Assembly (NCBI GenBank): GCA_002077065.1
Contig: NAJO01000123.1
Span: forward strand, 1-20,987
Direction: 5' to 3'
Length of the DNA stretch: 20,987 nucleotides
Source: Cryoendolithus antarcticus
Taxonomy: Eukaryota; Ascomycota; Dothideomycetes; Cladosporiales; Cladosporiaceae
Of the stretch, positions 1 to 9,889 are shown in pieces. Each line of letters opens with the position of its first letter. Position 1 is the stretch's first letter. The position numbers were made by a program, and so were the translations under genes. The notes beneath the pieces are model-generated. The model had not been told where the DNA came from. It saw only the letters and a program-made list of their open reading frames with translations, and searched no databases.

Positions 1-786
1 GTGCTGAATCCAGTGCATATTCATCTCGCTGTTAGTGTATCCGCTCTCTGTACAGGCGAAGTGCCACCCGGGCGTCGGATGGGTCGTCCAATGACTCCGG
101 TGCGTCGCGGAAGGCCATATTACGAGAGGGTCGAGACAATCGCCGGTCGCAGATATACACTCGATCGCTGTTATGAGAGTGCGCTTCGAACTGGCCCCTC
201 TGTAGTTGCGCAGCTCGTTCTTGCCACCCAAAACCTTGAGAGACCCAAGCTTTCCCAGAAGCACTCCGGTCTCGTCCATGTTGTACACGTTCTCGGCCAG
301 CACATCCGGGCGCGCTAGCTCTTCATTAATGATGCTGAACCACTCAGTCACCTTAGGGTGTATCGTGGGATCGTGCCTATACCATGCCATGGCTCGCACT
401 CTGCGAGTTTTGAGCTGTGGGTTACGTTTATAGAAGCCCTGCGGCCAATTCTTTCCTGGCACGCTGAGGCCTTTGGTATCTGGCGCCTTGCCACGCTGCC
501 GCCTTATGATTAGTGCGAGAGAACGTAGGACCTTCACAGCAAGCGGGTAGCCATTCTGGCTCATGCGTAATACATAAGTGGAAAGCCCTTTCTCTTCGTT
601 AGGAGTGAGATACTGTTCTTTTGCCGCCTTCTCGCGCCTCATGCGCTTCCCGTGCTCACGGTGCCATTCGGTGGAGGTTGGGGAAGGCATCTCATCGTCA
701 TCGTCAAGATCCATTAGCTCAGGCAGGAGCAGGGATTCGGCAGAGTGCGGTTCTCGACAGGATGCCATCATACCGTGGGCAAGCAT
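1..786 (-). CDS. pogo/Fot-type DDE transposase, partial at left edge
   Basis: Cut-and-paste DNA transposase; the frame is open from the in-frame ATGs at 786, 771 and 768 to the window edge (257 codons from 771) with no stop. Counting from 771, residues about 50-125 resemble the Tc5-type helix-turn-helix (motifs LTPNEEKGLSTYVL and LPGKNWPQGFYKRNP-like, the latter read here as VPGKNWPQGFYKRNP). The DDE_1 core starts near residue 140 with VYNMDETGV, which carries the first catalytic Asp, followed by LLGKLGSLKVLGG and the blocks PLVIWPSATHR and GWHFACTESGYTNSEMNMHW. The second and third catalytic Asp would lie beyond the edge. Unlike the other transposon copies here, this one shows no nonsense mutation. 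The usual N-terminal Psq domain is not visible, so the true start may be further upstream or across an intron. Family assignment is firm; the start is not. Confidence 0.92.
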   Translation of the reverse strand, partial: MLAHGMMASCREPHSAESLLLPELMDLDDDDEMPSPTSTEWHREHGKRMRREKAAKEQYLTPNEEKGLSTYVLRMSQNGYPLAVKVLRSLALIIRRQRGKAPDTKGLSVPGKNWPQGFYKRNPQLKTRRVRAMAWYRHDPTIHPKVTEWFSIINEELARPDVLAENVYNMDETGVLLGKLGSLKVLGGKNELRNYRGASSKRTLITAIECISATGDCLDPLVIWPSATHRSHWTTHPTPGWHFACTESGYTNSEMNMHWIQH

Positions 787-1385
787 AAGGGGTCGAAAAA
801 TGACGCAAGTCGAATTGAGCAACTGCAAGAAAAACGGGCAACACAAGGAAGTGGGAGGCACCTAATACCTGACACTGTAGCTTGCTGTGGGCAAATCGCT
901 AGTGTTTCACGACATGCCATTTTTAGCACTGGTGGAAGACGATCGGAGGCTGTGGAGCATAGTCTGGCAGAGCAGCAAACACCTGCGAAGATTCGGAGAA
1001 CATTGTGTCTTGATACTGGGCTTGTAGTGGGACAAGTTGACGAAGCACTACAGTAAGGACTGAGACGTACTGACGAGACCGTCTCGAGGACGACCGCGGG
1101 AGGGTTCACAGCACAGACGAAGAATCTAGGTTCGCTCCATTGCGGGATCTCACAGCCGACATGCATGTGTAGCGTTTCACTGCCATGCGCAGCGCTCGCA
1201 TACTGGACTGCAGGTAGAACTATTCAGCGAGATGAAGCAGAGGAAGATACGTTTCTTGTACCAAATCCTACAGCAACCCCCGTCCAGTCCCAGACATCCT
1301 CCATAATTCCCTCTACTCCAACGCTGATACCCTCCATACGCGTGTTGATTCTTCAGAGGAAACGACGTACCGTAGAGGCAGGCCG
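787..1385. other. unassigned spacer between transposon fragments
   Basis: No convincing gene is seen. Short open frames on both strands lack recognisable motifs. The pogo terminal repeat found at 11182 and 19547 is not present in either orientation, so the 5' end of the left-edge transposon cannot be placed. Confidence 0.5.
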
Positions 1386-2105
1386 TTGGCAGAACGATGA
1401 GCAGATGTGGAAGTACCCGTGGTACAGGCTGCCGCGCGAAGAGGAGCGGAATCATCATGGACAGAGGCTCTTCTACTGCGAGTTCTGTGTATAGTGCAAC
1501 ATCTCGTCTAATGACACTGGGAATCTCAAGACACACAGCACTCTTGTTGGTCGAGCGATTGTGTAGCCTACTGAGCAACTGCAAAATCAGTCTATTGAGA
1601 AGGGGCCTCAGAACATGGCTTCTAAAAAGGCTACAGTGATGATGTCCGAGCCAGTGTTGTTGTGAAGCATACGGTGGATAGACAGCGGTTCCGCAACGCA
1701 GTCACTCGCTTTGTTACAACCTGCAGCCTGTCATAACTGAGCGTTTTGAACGAGGATTCCAAGGTCATGATATTGGCTGCTAATCCAGAGACTGAACATG
1801 CATTGATCAAGGCTACCACCCTGAGGCCTCGCATCAAGCTAATGTTTGAAGAGCACCAGCTAGTGACTGGCGTCCTATCTGCACTTACAATGAGTGCAGA
1901 GTCTAAGAGTACGTTTAGAAGTGCAAGGCGGATTCTTCATGAGAACGCTTGTAATTGTACGGTAACACCATTGTGTAATCCAGAGCTGTCCAAGGATCGG
2001 CAGAGGAAGGGTCTTGCTAATATAGAGATAGACAGTGATGGTATGGATAGCGATAGCAGAGAACACAAAGGTGCCGGAAAAGTACTTTGTAGTCGAGAGC
2101 CTTAA
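1386..2105 (+). pseudogene. hAT-like transposase remnant (N-terminal part)
   Basis: Broken fragment of a hAT-superfamily transposase. At about 1386-1540 one frame reads WYRLPREEERNHHGQRLFY, then CEFC, an in-frame TAG, and CNISSNDTGNLKTH. This is the layout of the small zinc-finger and linker at the start of many hAT transposases. In a second frame, about 1660-1910, VDRQRFRNAVTRFV is followed by TTLRPRIKLMFEEHQ and LVTGVLSALTMSAESK. These correspond to the helical segment before the RNase H-like core, where family members read roughly 'LRRWI...FE..K..V...L..A.SKIH'. Several stops and at least one frame change separate the blocks. No catalytic core follows. Recognition is by pattern only, so moderate confidence. 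Confidence 0.62.
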
Positions 2106-2148
2106 GTTCTAAGATCTCGAGGCAAGCGTTCGGAACGGCAACTGAGCA

Positions 2149-2972
2149 ATGCAATCACGCAACAAGCCGGCTCTGAGTCTGGCTGCAATATCAGAAGGCC
2201 TATTACGGCTTATACCGCAACCACACACGCGGCAGATCCATATCCTCTCTAGTGATCGAGGCGCACTCCAAGCAATCAGCAGACCAAGTCAGCAATCTGG
2301 CCAAGCAACCATGATCCAAATCTGCCAGGAGATAGGCTACCTAAGGGGACGAGGGAATGTAGTGAGTCTGCAGTGGATGCCATCTAGCCAGGACTTTGAG
2401 GCCGGACAAAAGGCCAAAGCTGCAGCCCGCAAGGCTACAGAAAGGATCAGCTACCGAGATCGCAGTGGCCAACTACAAAGTCGACGCTACTGAATGCACA
2501 GAAGAAGAGTCTACAGCCACTTGGACTCTTGACCAGCACCGGCCAGCACTTACGCCGCGTTGATACGGGGTTACCAGGACCGCATACGCGGCTACTATAT
2601 GACTCCCTTCGACGCCAGCAAGCAAGCATCTTAGCACAGCTCCGTACCGGTATGTCCCGACTAAACGGATACCTACACGGCATAAACGCAGCAGAGACAG
2701 ACCAATGTGCATGTAAGCAGGAGAAGGAGACAGTCGAGCACTTTCTCCTACGATGCAAGCTATGGGAGACGCAACGACAGCAGCTGCTTCAACTAGCAGA
2801 GACGAGACGAGGCAATCTATCGCACCTCCTTGGGGGAAAGATGCGGCTAGACAACAAGGACTGGATACCAAACATGGAGGCAGTGCAAATGAGCATTGAT
2901 TTTGCAATAAGTACAGGTCGTCTTAACACGCAGATAACTACCCAGGACACTCAAGGCACACAAAGTACATAA
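2149..2972 (+). pseudogene. Tad-like LINE, RNase H and C-terminal end, frameshifted
   Basis: 3' end of a non-LTR retrotransposon polyprotein. The first frame (to 2493) has an RNase H-like stretch: IHILSSDRGALQAI (SDR/Q...A after a beta strand), ICQEIGYLRGRGNVVSLQWM (helix and strand), then DFEAGQKAKAAARKATE, matching the terminal 'GNE.AD..AK.A' region. A frame change near 2450-2460 passes to the frame containing HTRLLYDSLRRQQASILAQL and a C-terminal Cys/His motif, CACKQEKETVEHFLLRCKLW. That motif is characteristic of fungal Tad/I-clade LINE C-termini. The frame ends at TAA 2970-2972. The reverse transcriptase and endonuclease are absent, as expected for 5' truncation. Dead copy. Confidence 0.85.
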
Positions 2973-2987
2973 AACACACAAGGTACT

Positions 2988-3020
2988 CAATGCTAACCTA
3001 ACCACCTACCTACCTAACCC
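2988..3020 (+). repeat. short CCTA-rich tract at LINE 3' end
   Basis: About 30 bp of imperfect CTAAC/CCTA units lie about 20 bp after the LINE stop codon. A simple tandem tail is common where Tad-like LINEs end. It resembles telomeric CCCTAA only loosely and has no regular array. Confidence 0.5.
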
Positions 3021-3029
3021 ATATGCACG

Positions 3030-3289
3030 TGCCGACAGCAGGTATTGCTTCATTTGCCGATAATAGGATGATGAACACTTGGAGAAGCAACTTCAAAGAC
3101 TACGTGCAACAAACTTACCACGAGATCTCGTGAAACCAGAGCAGAACTAAACAGGAGATAGAGGTGAACGGAGGAAGGGCAAATGGATGGGCTTACTTCA
3201 ATTCAAGGCGAAAGTGAGGTAGTGATTATGTAATATATAGCCAGAGCCCTTTAGGTGCTAGCGCCGGGCGGAATAAATCATTCATTCAC
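3030..3289 (+). mobile_element. 3' tail of a second LINE-like element
   Basis: After the first LINE tail a new sequence ends in a conserved 3' signature at about 3250-3289: a TTAGGTGCTAGCGCCGGGCGG block, an AATAAA-like stretch and (TCAT)n/(ATTC)n repeats. Nearly the same terminus occurs on the minus strand at 11140-11181. A shared terminus ending in short tandem repeats is what reverse-transcribed LINE copies leave. A short frame at about 3070-3130 (HLEKQLQRLRATNLPRDL) could be coding remnant but is not assignable. Confidence 0.6.
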
Positions 3290-3784
3290 ACACTTTACTA
3301 GCCTATAGGGATAGCAATAAGACATTAAGCCTAGCATCTCCTCTACTAGTCGGCTAGTAAGTGTATGAAATCTAAATGTATATACCGCTATACTAGCTTT
3401 ATATCCTCTCTTTTATATATATAATCCGTCCTAGTACTTACGAATACGCTTATAAAAGTTATCTACATCGGGAGACTTATAGAACGTAGCGTAACCGCAT
3501 AAATAGTGCAATATAAAGCCTTAGCGTATTAGGGTATTAAGCGCAACCCGATATACTACGCTTTTCTTTAGAATCCGCCGTTCGAATACGTATTCGTACT
3601 TATAGCCTTTACTATCTTCTTTAGACTAGCCTTATCGATTTGCAAGATCCTTAGTATAATAAAACCTTCTAGCTACCTTCGAACTAGGTATAATTATAAC
3701 AATTTCGATTTAATCTACATCTTCGCCGTTCTAAGTCTTCTTAAACGTTAGGTAAACAACGCGTAAGAAATTAGTTATTGTTAA
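3290..3784. mobile_element. RIP-mutated repeat relic, left flank of solo LTR
   Basis: Stops occur in all frames. TA, CTA and TAG are greatly over-represented while CpG remains common. That points to CpA/TpG being lost to TpA, as in RIP. On the minus strand a run of about 100 codons can be read between scattered TAG/TAA stops, so this was probably transposon coding sequence. The family cannot be recognised. Confidence 0.7.
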
Positions 3785-4246
3785 TACAAGTACGGTCATG
3801 TTACGACCTATATCGTGAGTGACAATGGATCGCACGTAACAGGATCTTCCGAGGAAGACAGGTAGCCACGAGTTATGCTTGAGGGGATAGCAGAGCTAGA
3901 AGCGTCGTCGAGTCTTAAGCGAAGGATGAGCAGTCAGAGTCAATGTGTATAGATCGTTGTATTCCAAGAAGTCACTATGAACAATGAGTTGAACACGAGA
4001 GATGCAGAAGGCACTCTCGCTCGCTATATACCTATAAGAGTCATCCATGATTAGGCGTGATTAGTGTAGGACTGATCCCGAGAGATCGGGATCAGTCTGA
4101 GTCTGATCCAGCTGGCTCAGTTTGAGGCTGATCCAGCAGGGTCACGTGACTCCGGCAGTCGTGTTCCGTCGCTAGACTCCTATGAGCCAATCGCGGAACC
4201 TCAGGCTAAGATAGCCTTCATGAATCGTAACATACAAGTACGGTTA
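3785..4246. mobile_element. solo LTR-like element of 434 bp with 14-bp flanking repeats
   Basis: A less degraded block interrupts the RIP relic. It begins TGTTACGA (3799-3806) and ends TCGTAACA (4225-4232), a perfect 8-bp terminal inverted repeat of the TG...CA type seen in LTRs. It is flanked directly by TACAAGTACGGTCA (3785-3798) and TACAAGTACGGTTA (4233-4246), 13 of 14 identical, the difference being C/T. An internal TATATA-like stretch (about 4025) could be the LTR promoter. The length suits a fungal LTR. LTR integrases usually duplicate 4-6 bp, so the 14-bp repeat is atypical. No second LTR is visible in the window. Confidence 0.62.
4070..4097. repeat. perfect 12-bp inverted repeat, GAGA loop
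   Basis: GACTGATCCCGA (4070-4081), loop GAGA, then TCGGGATCAGTC (4086-4097). It lies inside the solo-LTR-like element, downstream of its TATA-like stretch, so it could form a stem-loop in an LTR transcript or serve as a protein-binding dyad. Further GCTGATCCAGC/CTGATCCAGC copies at about 4100-4138 repeat half of the arm. Confidence 0.85.
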
Positions 4247-5170
4247 GACTAACAACCTAGAGACAACTATAAAAGTTAAACTTAAGTAAGAGTTCTCGGT
4301 GTAGTAGTAGACTATCGTTAGCGTAAAGCAGATATTTTCTACTATCTAAGCGTCCCACGCTTATACTAGAGCAATAGTATTATAGGACGTAGTTAGTATG
4401 CAGTAAAGGCGTTGTAGCCTAATAGCCTTAGGCACGACGCTTAGCGGCTGCATACGCACTACCTACGAGTTATAGGCGGAGAATGCGTAAAGCAGCGATT
4501 AGTCTTAGGATCTAGGTAGTGCTTGCTTAGTGTCGTCCTATACGTTACGAGATACCTATAATATAGATATCCTTTATTATTTAAGTACGAGACGAGCTAG
4601 AGTATAGAGGGTAGTAAGGGATGCTAACTAAGTGCATAAGTCGTCTAGTATAACTGTTTATAGTAAGCTATACCGCGGCCGCTACGGAGATTTTAGAGGA
4701 GGTAATAATAATTAAACTAGTTAAGCGAGCTTACGATAGTTTTTTACTACCTCTATATATATAGATCGAACGTATAGACACGTATCTATAGTAGAAGTAC
4801 CGTGTATCTTACTTTATATCTTAAAATAGAGCTCGCGTTTAAAAGACATGTCTAAGAAAGTAGCTTTCACGTAATAGGTAATACGTACGTAACATTCGGG
4901 CGCGATATAGACACTTAAACTAATCGTCTAATATTTCGACTACATATGCTATATTATTAACGTATAGTAGCCTACTAAAGGCTATAAAGACTATAATAGA
5001 GTATGACTTCTCTATAACGATTGGCTACGAGAACTATACTACCTCTATAGGGTTAAAGTATCGCATACTAAGGACTAGAACATTCCCGAGTATTCCGTAG
5101 CTACGGTAGCATAGCTTACTACAAATAGTAGTAGTGTACTAGCGCTTGGTTATAAACCTTGCTAGTACGT
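4247..5170. mobile_element. RIP-mutated repeat relic, right flank of solo LTR
   Basis: Continuation of the mutated block with the same signature: abundant TAG/CTA/TAT, preserved CpG, stops in every frame. CpA remains mainly in GCA and ACA contexts. It is probably one old element split by the solo LTR, because the 14-bp sequence is repeated at the boundary. No domain is identifiable. Confidence 0.7.
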
Positions 5171-5960
5171 GATATATGGCATCGACACGAGTATCGATGC
5201 ATACTAATATCCGTTAGGTACTAGAGCGGACTCTACGGCTGATAATAAGGTTATCGATGCTAGCTACAAGATAAAATCGCGGCAACGAAGCCGACCATGC
5301 GTGTTCATATCCTGACATAAACATCATTGGGACCCGTGATGGCGTACATGAGAAAGGTCGCGGATGCGACACAAAGCCCGTCCATCCGTCTGGCCCTAGC
5401 GACAGTTGTTTCAAGATTGCCGAAGCCGGGTTGATCTCTGCAAGTATGATCTAGCCGCTCCCTGATCGCTACACAACGCTGATATTCGATGCAGACCAGT
5501 GGGCAGTAGCCAAACTGTCATGATATATCTCCACTTGTTTCGTCTGCTTGGACAGGGTGTTCTTTGATTAACTTTCGGTGCAGATCTCCGACGGCGGTAT
5601 TCAGACGATCACATTCCCCTCGTTTATCGAATGTGGCGACTACCTCCCTACGGTTTGAACTCGTCGCTCTTCACCCTGCAGGCACGGCTAAGGGAGCCCA
5701 GGTCTACGCACGCCCTCAATTGTCGACAGTTTGAGATGTGTTTTGCGCTAAATGCGTGCTTAGATGGAATGCGCACAACTTCTACTGACGGGTGGCCGAA
5801 CTACTCAAACCCCAACTACATAGAGGATTCCTAGACTCTACTCACGTACGCTAGATCTCCTTTCCCAACACCTAACCACCAAATACAACTAAAAGGAGCG
5901 GACGTCTCGGGAGACTGCAGAATTGGAGAGCGTTGGAACACTCAGAGCACGGACCGATTA
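5171..5960. other. intergenic, 3' of the mannanase
   Basis: Base composition returns to normal. No gene with recognisable motifs is seen. Short frames at 5214-5414 and 5631-5834 have no support. The right part is the expected 3' UTR of the minus-strand mannanase ending at 5961. Confidence 0.5.
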
Positions 5961-6715
5961 CTAAATTGGAGTAACGTCTACCCAGAAGCGGGTATCGTCG
6001 GTCTTGTACTTCGAGTTACTGTTGATCTGGGTCTGGATCCAGTAAACTGCGTTCTTGTATGCTAGGAATGTAAGGTCAGCCATGCGGAACCTATGAAACC
6101 ATGATATGTTCAGGCGATCTCTAACGTACTGTTGATATCTGCAGTATTCGGATTCGACAATCCTGATGCGCCATTGCGATGGCCAGCGAACCATTTGTTG
6201 ATGCCATAGTAAGACTGACAATCATGGAGGGCTTTGATATCGGCAGCAAGATCTGAGCTGTGAACCTGTTAATAGCTTCGCTCATACGTGATACCAAGCA
6301 GGTTCAACTCACTTTAGCGCAGCACCATTGTTGTACTGGGATGCACTCTGACCCTTGAACTTGGACGAGCAGACACGGAGTAATCCCCAGTTTTGCTTGA
6401 AGATGCCGAAGTTGGCCGAGTCGCCGGACTTGTTGTCGCCTAGAAACACAATATTAGTATGCTACACATAGTAATTTTATCAGCCGAGAAGCTCAACTCA
6501 CCATAGGCGTAGGTGGTCTTCATGTTATCTGTCTCCAGCATCGCAACCGCCATGTCAAGAGTGTTTCCGCTAGCGCTCGTGACAGCCTTTTTGCGAGTTC
6601 CTAGTCCAGAGACGGTGTAGGAGCCTCTATCGCCTGCGGCTCTTTCCTGAACCTCCAAGCGTGCTGCCAGAGCCGTGGTGGCGATCAAGCCGAGGAACAA
6701 TGTCGCGAAATGCAT
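5961..6715 (-). CDS. secreted GH134 endo-beta-1,4-mannanase
   Basis: Extracellular inverting mannanase with a lysozyme-like fold, cleaving beta-1,4-mannan. Four exons: 6502-6715, 6313-6439, 6130-6257 and 5961-6061. The introns are 62, 55 and 68 bp, all GT...AG, and the frame closes exactly to 189 aa. A signal peptide is visible (MHFATLFLGLIATTALA). The core has GNTLDMAVAMLET, then YGDNKSGDSANFGIFKQNWG, and later WFAGHRNGASGLSNPNTADI and a TDDTRFWVDV end. Glu61 and Asp73 are 12 residues apart, the same spacing as the Glu/Asp catalytic pair reported for the Streptomyces GH134 enzyme (E45, D57). Cys95 and Cys127 could form a disulfide. The start at 6715 is chosen because it opens the signal peptide; an in-frame ATG at 6829 would add an unlikely leader. 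The gene appears intact. The family call is from memory of its motifs and is strong. Confidence 0.88.
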
Positions 6716-7985
6716 ATTGCAGAAGATGGATTGACTTGACAGTCGAGCTGATGGGAACAAGTGGCTGAACAGGTGTGGTAAATATTGGATCAAGGTATTT
6801 GTACTGCCCCTTTTACATTGTATTTTCAAGCCTCCAACATTACGAGGGCAGGTCCCATACGTAGGGCAATGACAATGTCCTTTTCATCCGTCGAGAAGGT
6901 TCAGATTCCCAATCGAGCGCGGAGCAAAACGAAGTGCCATAATTCTCCGATGGATATGCTGACCCCTGTGCTATTGCACCTTCGTCATTGCAGTGATCAG
7001 GCTAGACGAAGTCAAGGTCTCGCGTTTTGACTGATAGGAATGCTAGAAACCGTCTAGCGCGAATGCCTGAAACGTGGTGGCGACCCTAAATGAGTGCGGA
7101 GTACACGCAGTACGCTGTATTCGCATAGATTGACGATAACGTGACTGGTGAGACGATAGTTTCAAAAGTATGTCATGTGTCGCGTTGGCATTGCCCAGCC
7201 AGCCGAGTCAAGAGACTACGACAGTCACAAGTTTACGGCCACTGGCGCCCTGCACGTAAAATGTCTTGCAGTAGCCTGCGCCCCGGACTCTGCTGCCCAC
7301 AAGCACACGAACGGGCGCTGTGGAGTGCATACATGATGTCCAGCGGTGCATGGAGTTTCATGATTCAGACCAGACCAGGATTAAGTACCTCCGGCGCCAC
7401 ACGCGGTACCTGATCAAGGCGCTGGAAGGTACGCTGGTACATTGCTGTGAGATGAGCCGGGTAAAAGGGGGAATGGAGAGACGTCAGGTGCTAAGTTGTA
7501 TGCGGGCTATGGGAGTATCGCTGGTGCTACGTTGTCCTACTAGACGAGGGTTTAACATCAGAGTCAGGTGGGCTGTCGGACTATAGTGAATGACGGTGCT
7601 GGTGTGACTGTAGAGAGTTGAGAGAGGATGTGGGGTGCTGCGGTTGTCTCTGCAGCCGGGTATATTTTGCGACGAAGTGGAGGCTTCTTCATGGACATAA
7701 GCGATTGAAGACAGCTAAGCGCGTTGGGCGGGCAGATTTCAGCTCAGACCTCGTTGCAGAGAATGAGAAGTGGGCGACCGATTAGAGGTGTTGGTGTCAC
7801 TAGCAATCACTTTTGTATGCTCATAGCTATGACGTGCCCCGGGTATCCTATGCCTTACATGTCTTCACGACCATAGATCATCCCCTGTGTGCTGCATCAT
7901 GTCGTCTGCGCTTTTCATCACATTCCCGCCCACGTGCTAGCGTTTGTCATCTTCTCGATTCAACTTCGGCAAATACAGACCACAC
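6716..7985. promoter_or_regulatory. intergenic: mannanase promoter and TF 3' region
   Basis: This 1.27-kb gap holds the upstream region of the GH134 gene (transcribed leftward) and the 3' flank of the transcription factor. A minus-strand CCAATATTTA element at about 6779-6788 lies about 65-75 bp before the start codon and could serve as a TATA/CCAAT-like promoter element. Several short plus-strand frames (7141-7586) lack motifs and are not called. No repeats are seen. Confidence 0.4.
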
Positions 7986-9857
7986 TCATGCAAATAACCC
8001 CTGGTCCTGCCCCTGTGGCCAGTAACCCCACGCCGGCTGATTGAGGTCATCCCCCTGACCGCCAAGGAGGTTCCAGTCGAACTCGCCCGTCGACACGCTC
8101 AGCATGGGATCGTCTTGCTGCGTGGTTGGAGGGAAGGTGTCCCACATCATGTCGTCCCAGAAGCAGTTCATAGCCGCTTCGCCGTTGGGCGAAAGACCCC
8201 ACATGCCATTATTGCCGTTCATGCCGGGGTGATTGCCCATGGGCGTCGTTGTGTTGTCGAAGTGCATCGGAGCTGGCATGCTGATGGTGAGGCCTTGCCT
8301 AGCGAAGGCGCGAAGGGTGCTCGAGTCTAGCGAAGTCACCTGGCTGGCCGGGCTGAAGCCTGACTGAGAGAAGGTTTGGTTCCGTTGAAGCGAAGTGTTG
8401 TAATCGTTGACGTGCTTGCTGGCTTCGTAGAGGCGTTCGACGACGTCCTTGCTCTTCTTAGCAGTTACCGACCATGGTCGCATGCGGTCGAAGAATGCCA
8501 TTGCTTTCTCGATCTGAGCTCGCCACTCCTCTTCGTCGTCATCGTTTACGGTAGGAGCGGCGTTGCTGTCACTGCCGTTGCTCTTGGGGCTGTCGTAGAG
8601 TGAGGTGGTCATGGACAGACGTGCGAAGAGTGAGACCAACGAGATCATCACTGCTTGGTACATCATCCAAACTGCGTTCCAGCCAGCAATGAGCTCTTGT
8701 CTGCACGTAGCGTCGATGTCGGCGATGGACTGACCAGCGATGAGGCGGCAGCGTGCGACAACAACCTTCTCCTCGGCTATCAAGGAGGAGTACGGTGCTC
8801 TACGCAGAGTCGTCGCGAGCAAAGTCGGTCGATGCATCAGCATGCGCAAATTCTGGTACCTCCAATTCATGATCGCGCGAGGTGTTTTGAGGAAGTCGGG
8901 ACAGTGGGTCGCATCCCTCTCTTGGGGTTGCGAAAACTCGAATGGATTGGGTATGCTACTAGAAGCCGAAGATGGGGTGCGAAGTCCCTTCGAAAACGCA
9001 TTAGAGCTACCCCGTTGCATGCCGTTCTCATCTTGCACAGCACGCAGAATGGATGGCAAGTCATCGTGCCACTTCACCAGCTCTGCATCGAGGCTTAACA
9101 GCTCCTTGAACCGAAGCATGGTCTGTACGGCTAGAGTGTCTTGTATCCGTGTGGCAAGCTTGCAGAATGCGATGTTGTGAATGATGGGCAGCAGCTTCAG
9201 TGACGTCAGATATTGCGCGTTGTTGAGCCGCTGCGGAACACGAGGACTCTGTACTGCAATACCAGGTCCTGTTCGTCCAAGTGATGGCCTCCCAGTGGTC
9301 GTGTTGCCCCAAGCGTCGAGACAGAACAAGCTCCACCAAGTACGGCGCCGTACGTCAGTAGGTATCTCGGTGGTGCCGTCCTTGCTACTGATCGTACCCG
9401 GTGCCTGTGAGTGACCCTCGTTGTACTCGCGGTGGAGCCCAAGTGCTGTGGCCATCCGCAGTGTTGCACCCATAAGACAATTGGCTTCGTTCGGTCGGTT
9501 GAGCCAGTGCATGTAGTAACCACTGAGCAGACCAAGTGCTTGCAGTATGAGCAGGTTGCCACTGCCGAACGTCTCGAGATCGAGATGGCTGCGAGCCCGC
9601 TTGAAGTAGGAGATGTGATCCTCACTCTCGGCTGTGCCAGATGCCAGGGAACCCAATGCAAGAATCATGTTAAGAAGTGCCAGCCACGCCGAGTCTCGTC
9701 GTTCACCGTACACCCAGGTATGCCAAAATTGATCTTCATCGACCATTGGCATCAATACATGAATATGAGCGAAATAGGCATCGATCAATTTGTGACCGAT
9801 GTCTGGTGGTGGTGTGTAGGCCAAGTCGCCTTCCCATGAGTGCTGGTGATGCTGTTC

Positions 9858-9889
<32 letters not shown>

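Noticed and set aside
768..1166. Minus-strand 132-codon frame upstream of the left transposase.
   Set aside because: It overlaps the likely 5' region of the transposase in another frame and has no motif.
2988..3020. CCTAAC-like tract as an internal telomeric repeat.
   Set aside because: Units are irregular and few; the position right after a LINE stop codon explains it better.
6440..6829. Earlier ATG at 6829 for the GH134 gene.
   Set aside because: It would put 38 residues ahead of a clear signal peptide starting at 6715 and lies upstream of the likely core promoter.
7141..7586. Two overlapping plus-strand frames of about 90 codons between the mannanase and the transcription factor.
   Set aside because: No motif, no splice or start context, and the region is needed as promoter and 3' flank of the neighbours.
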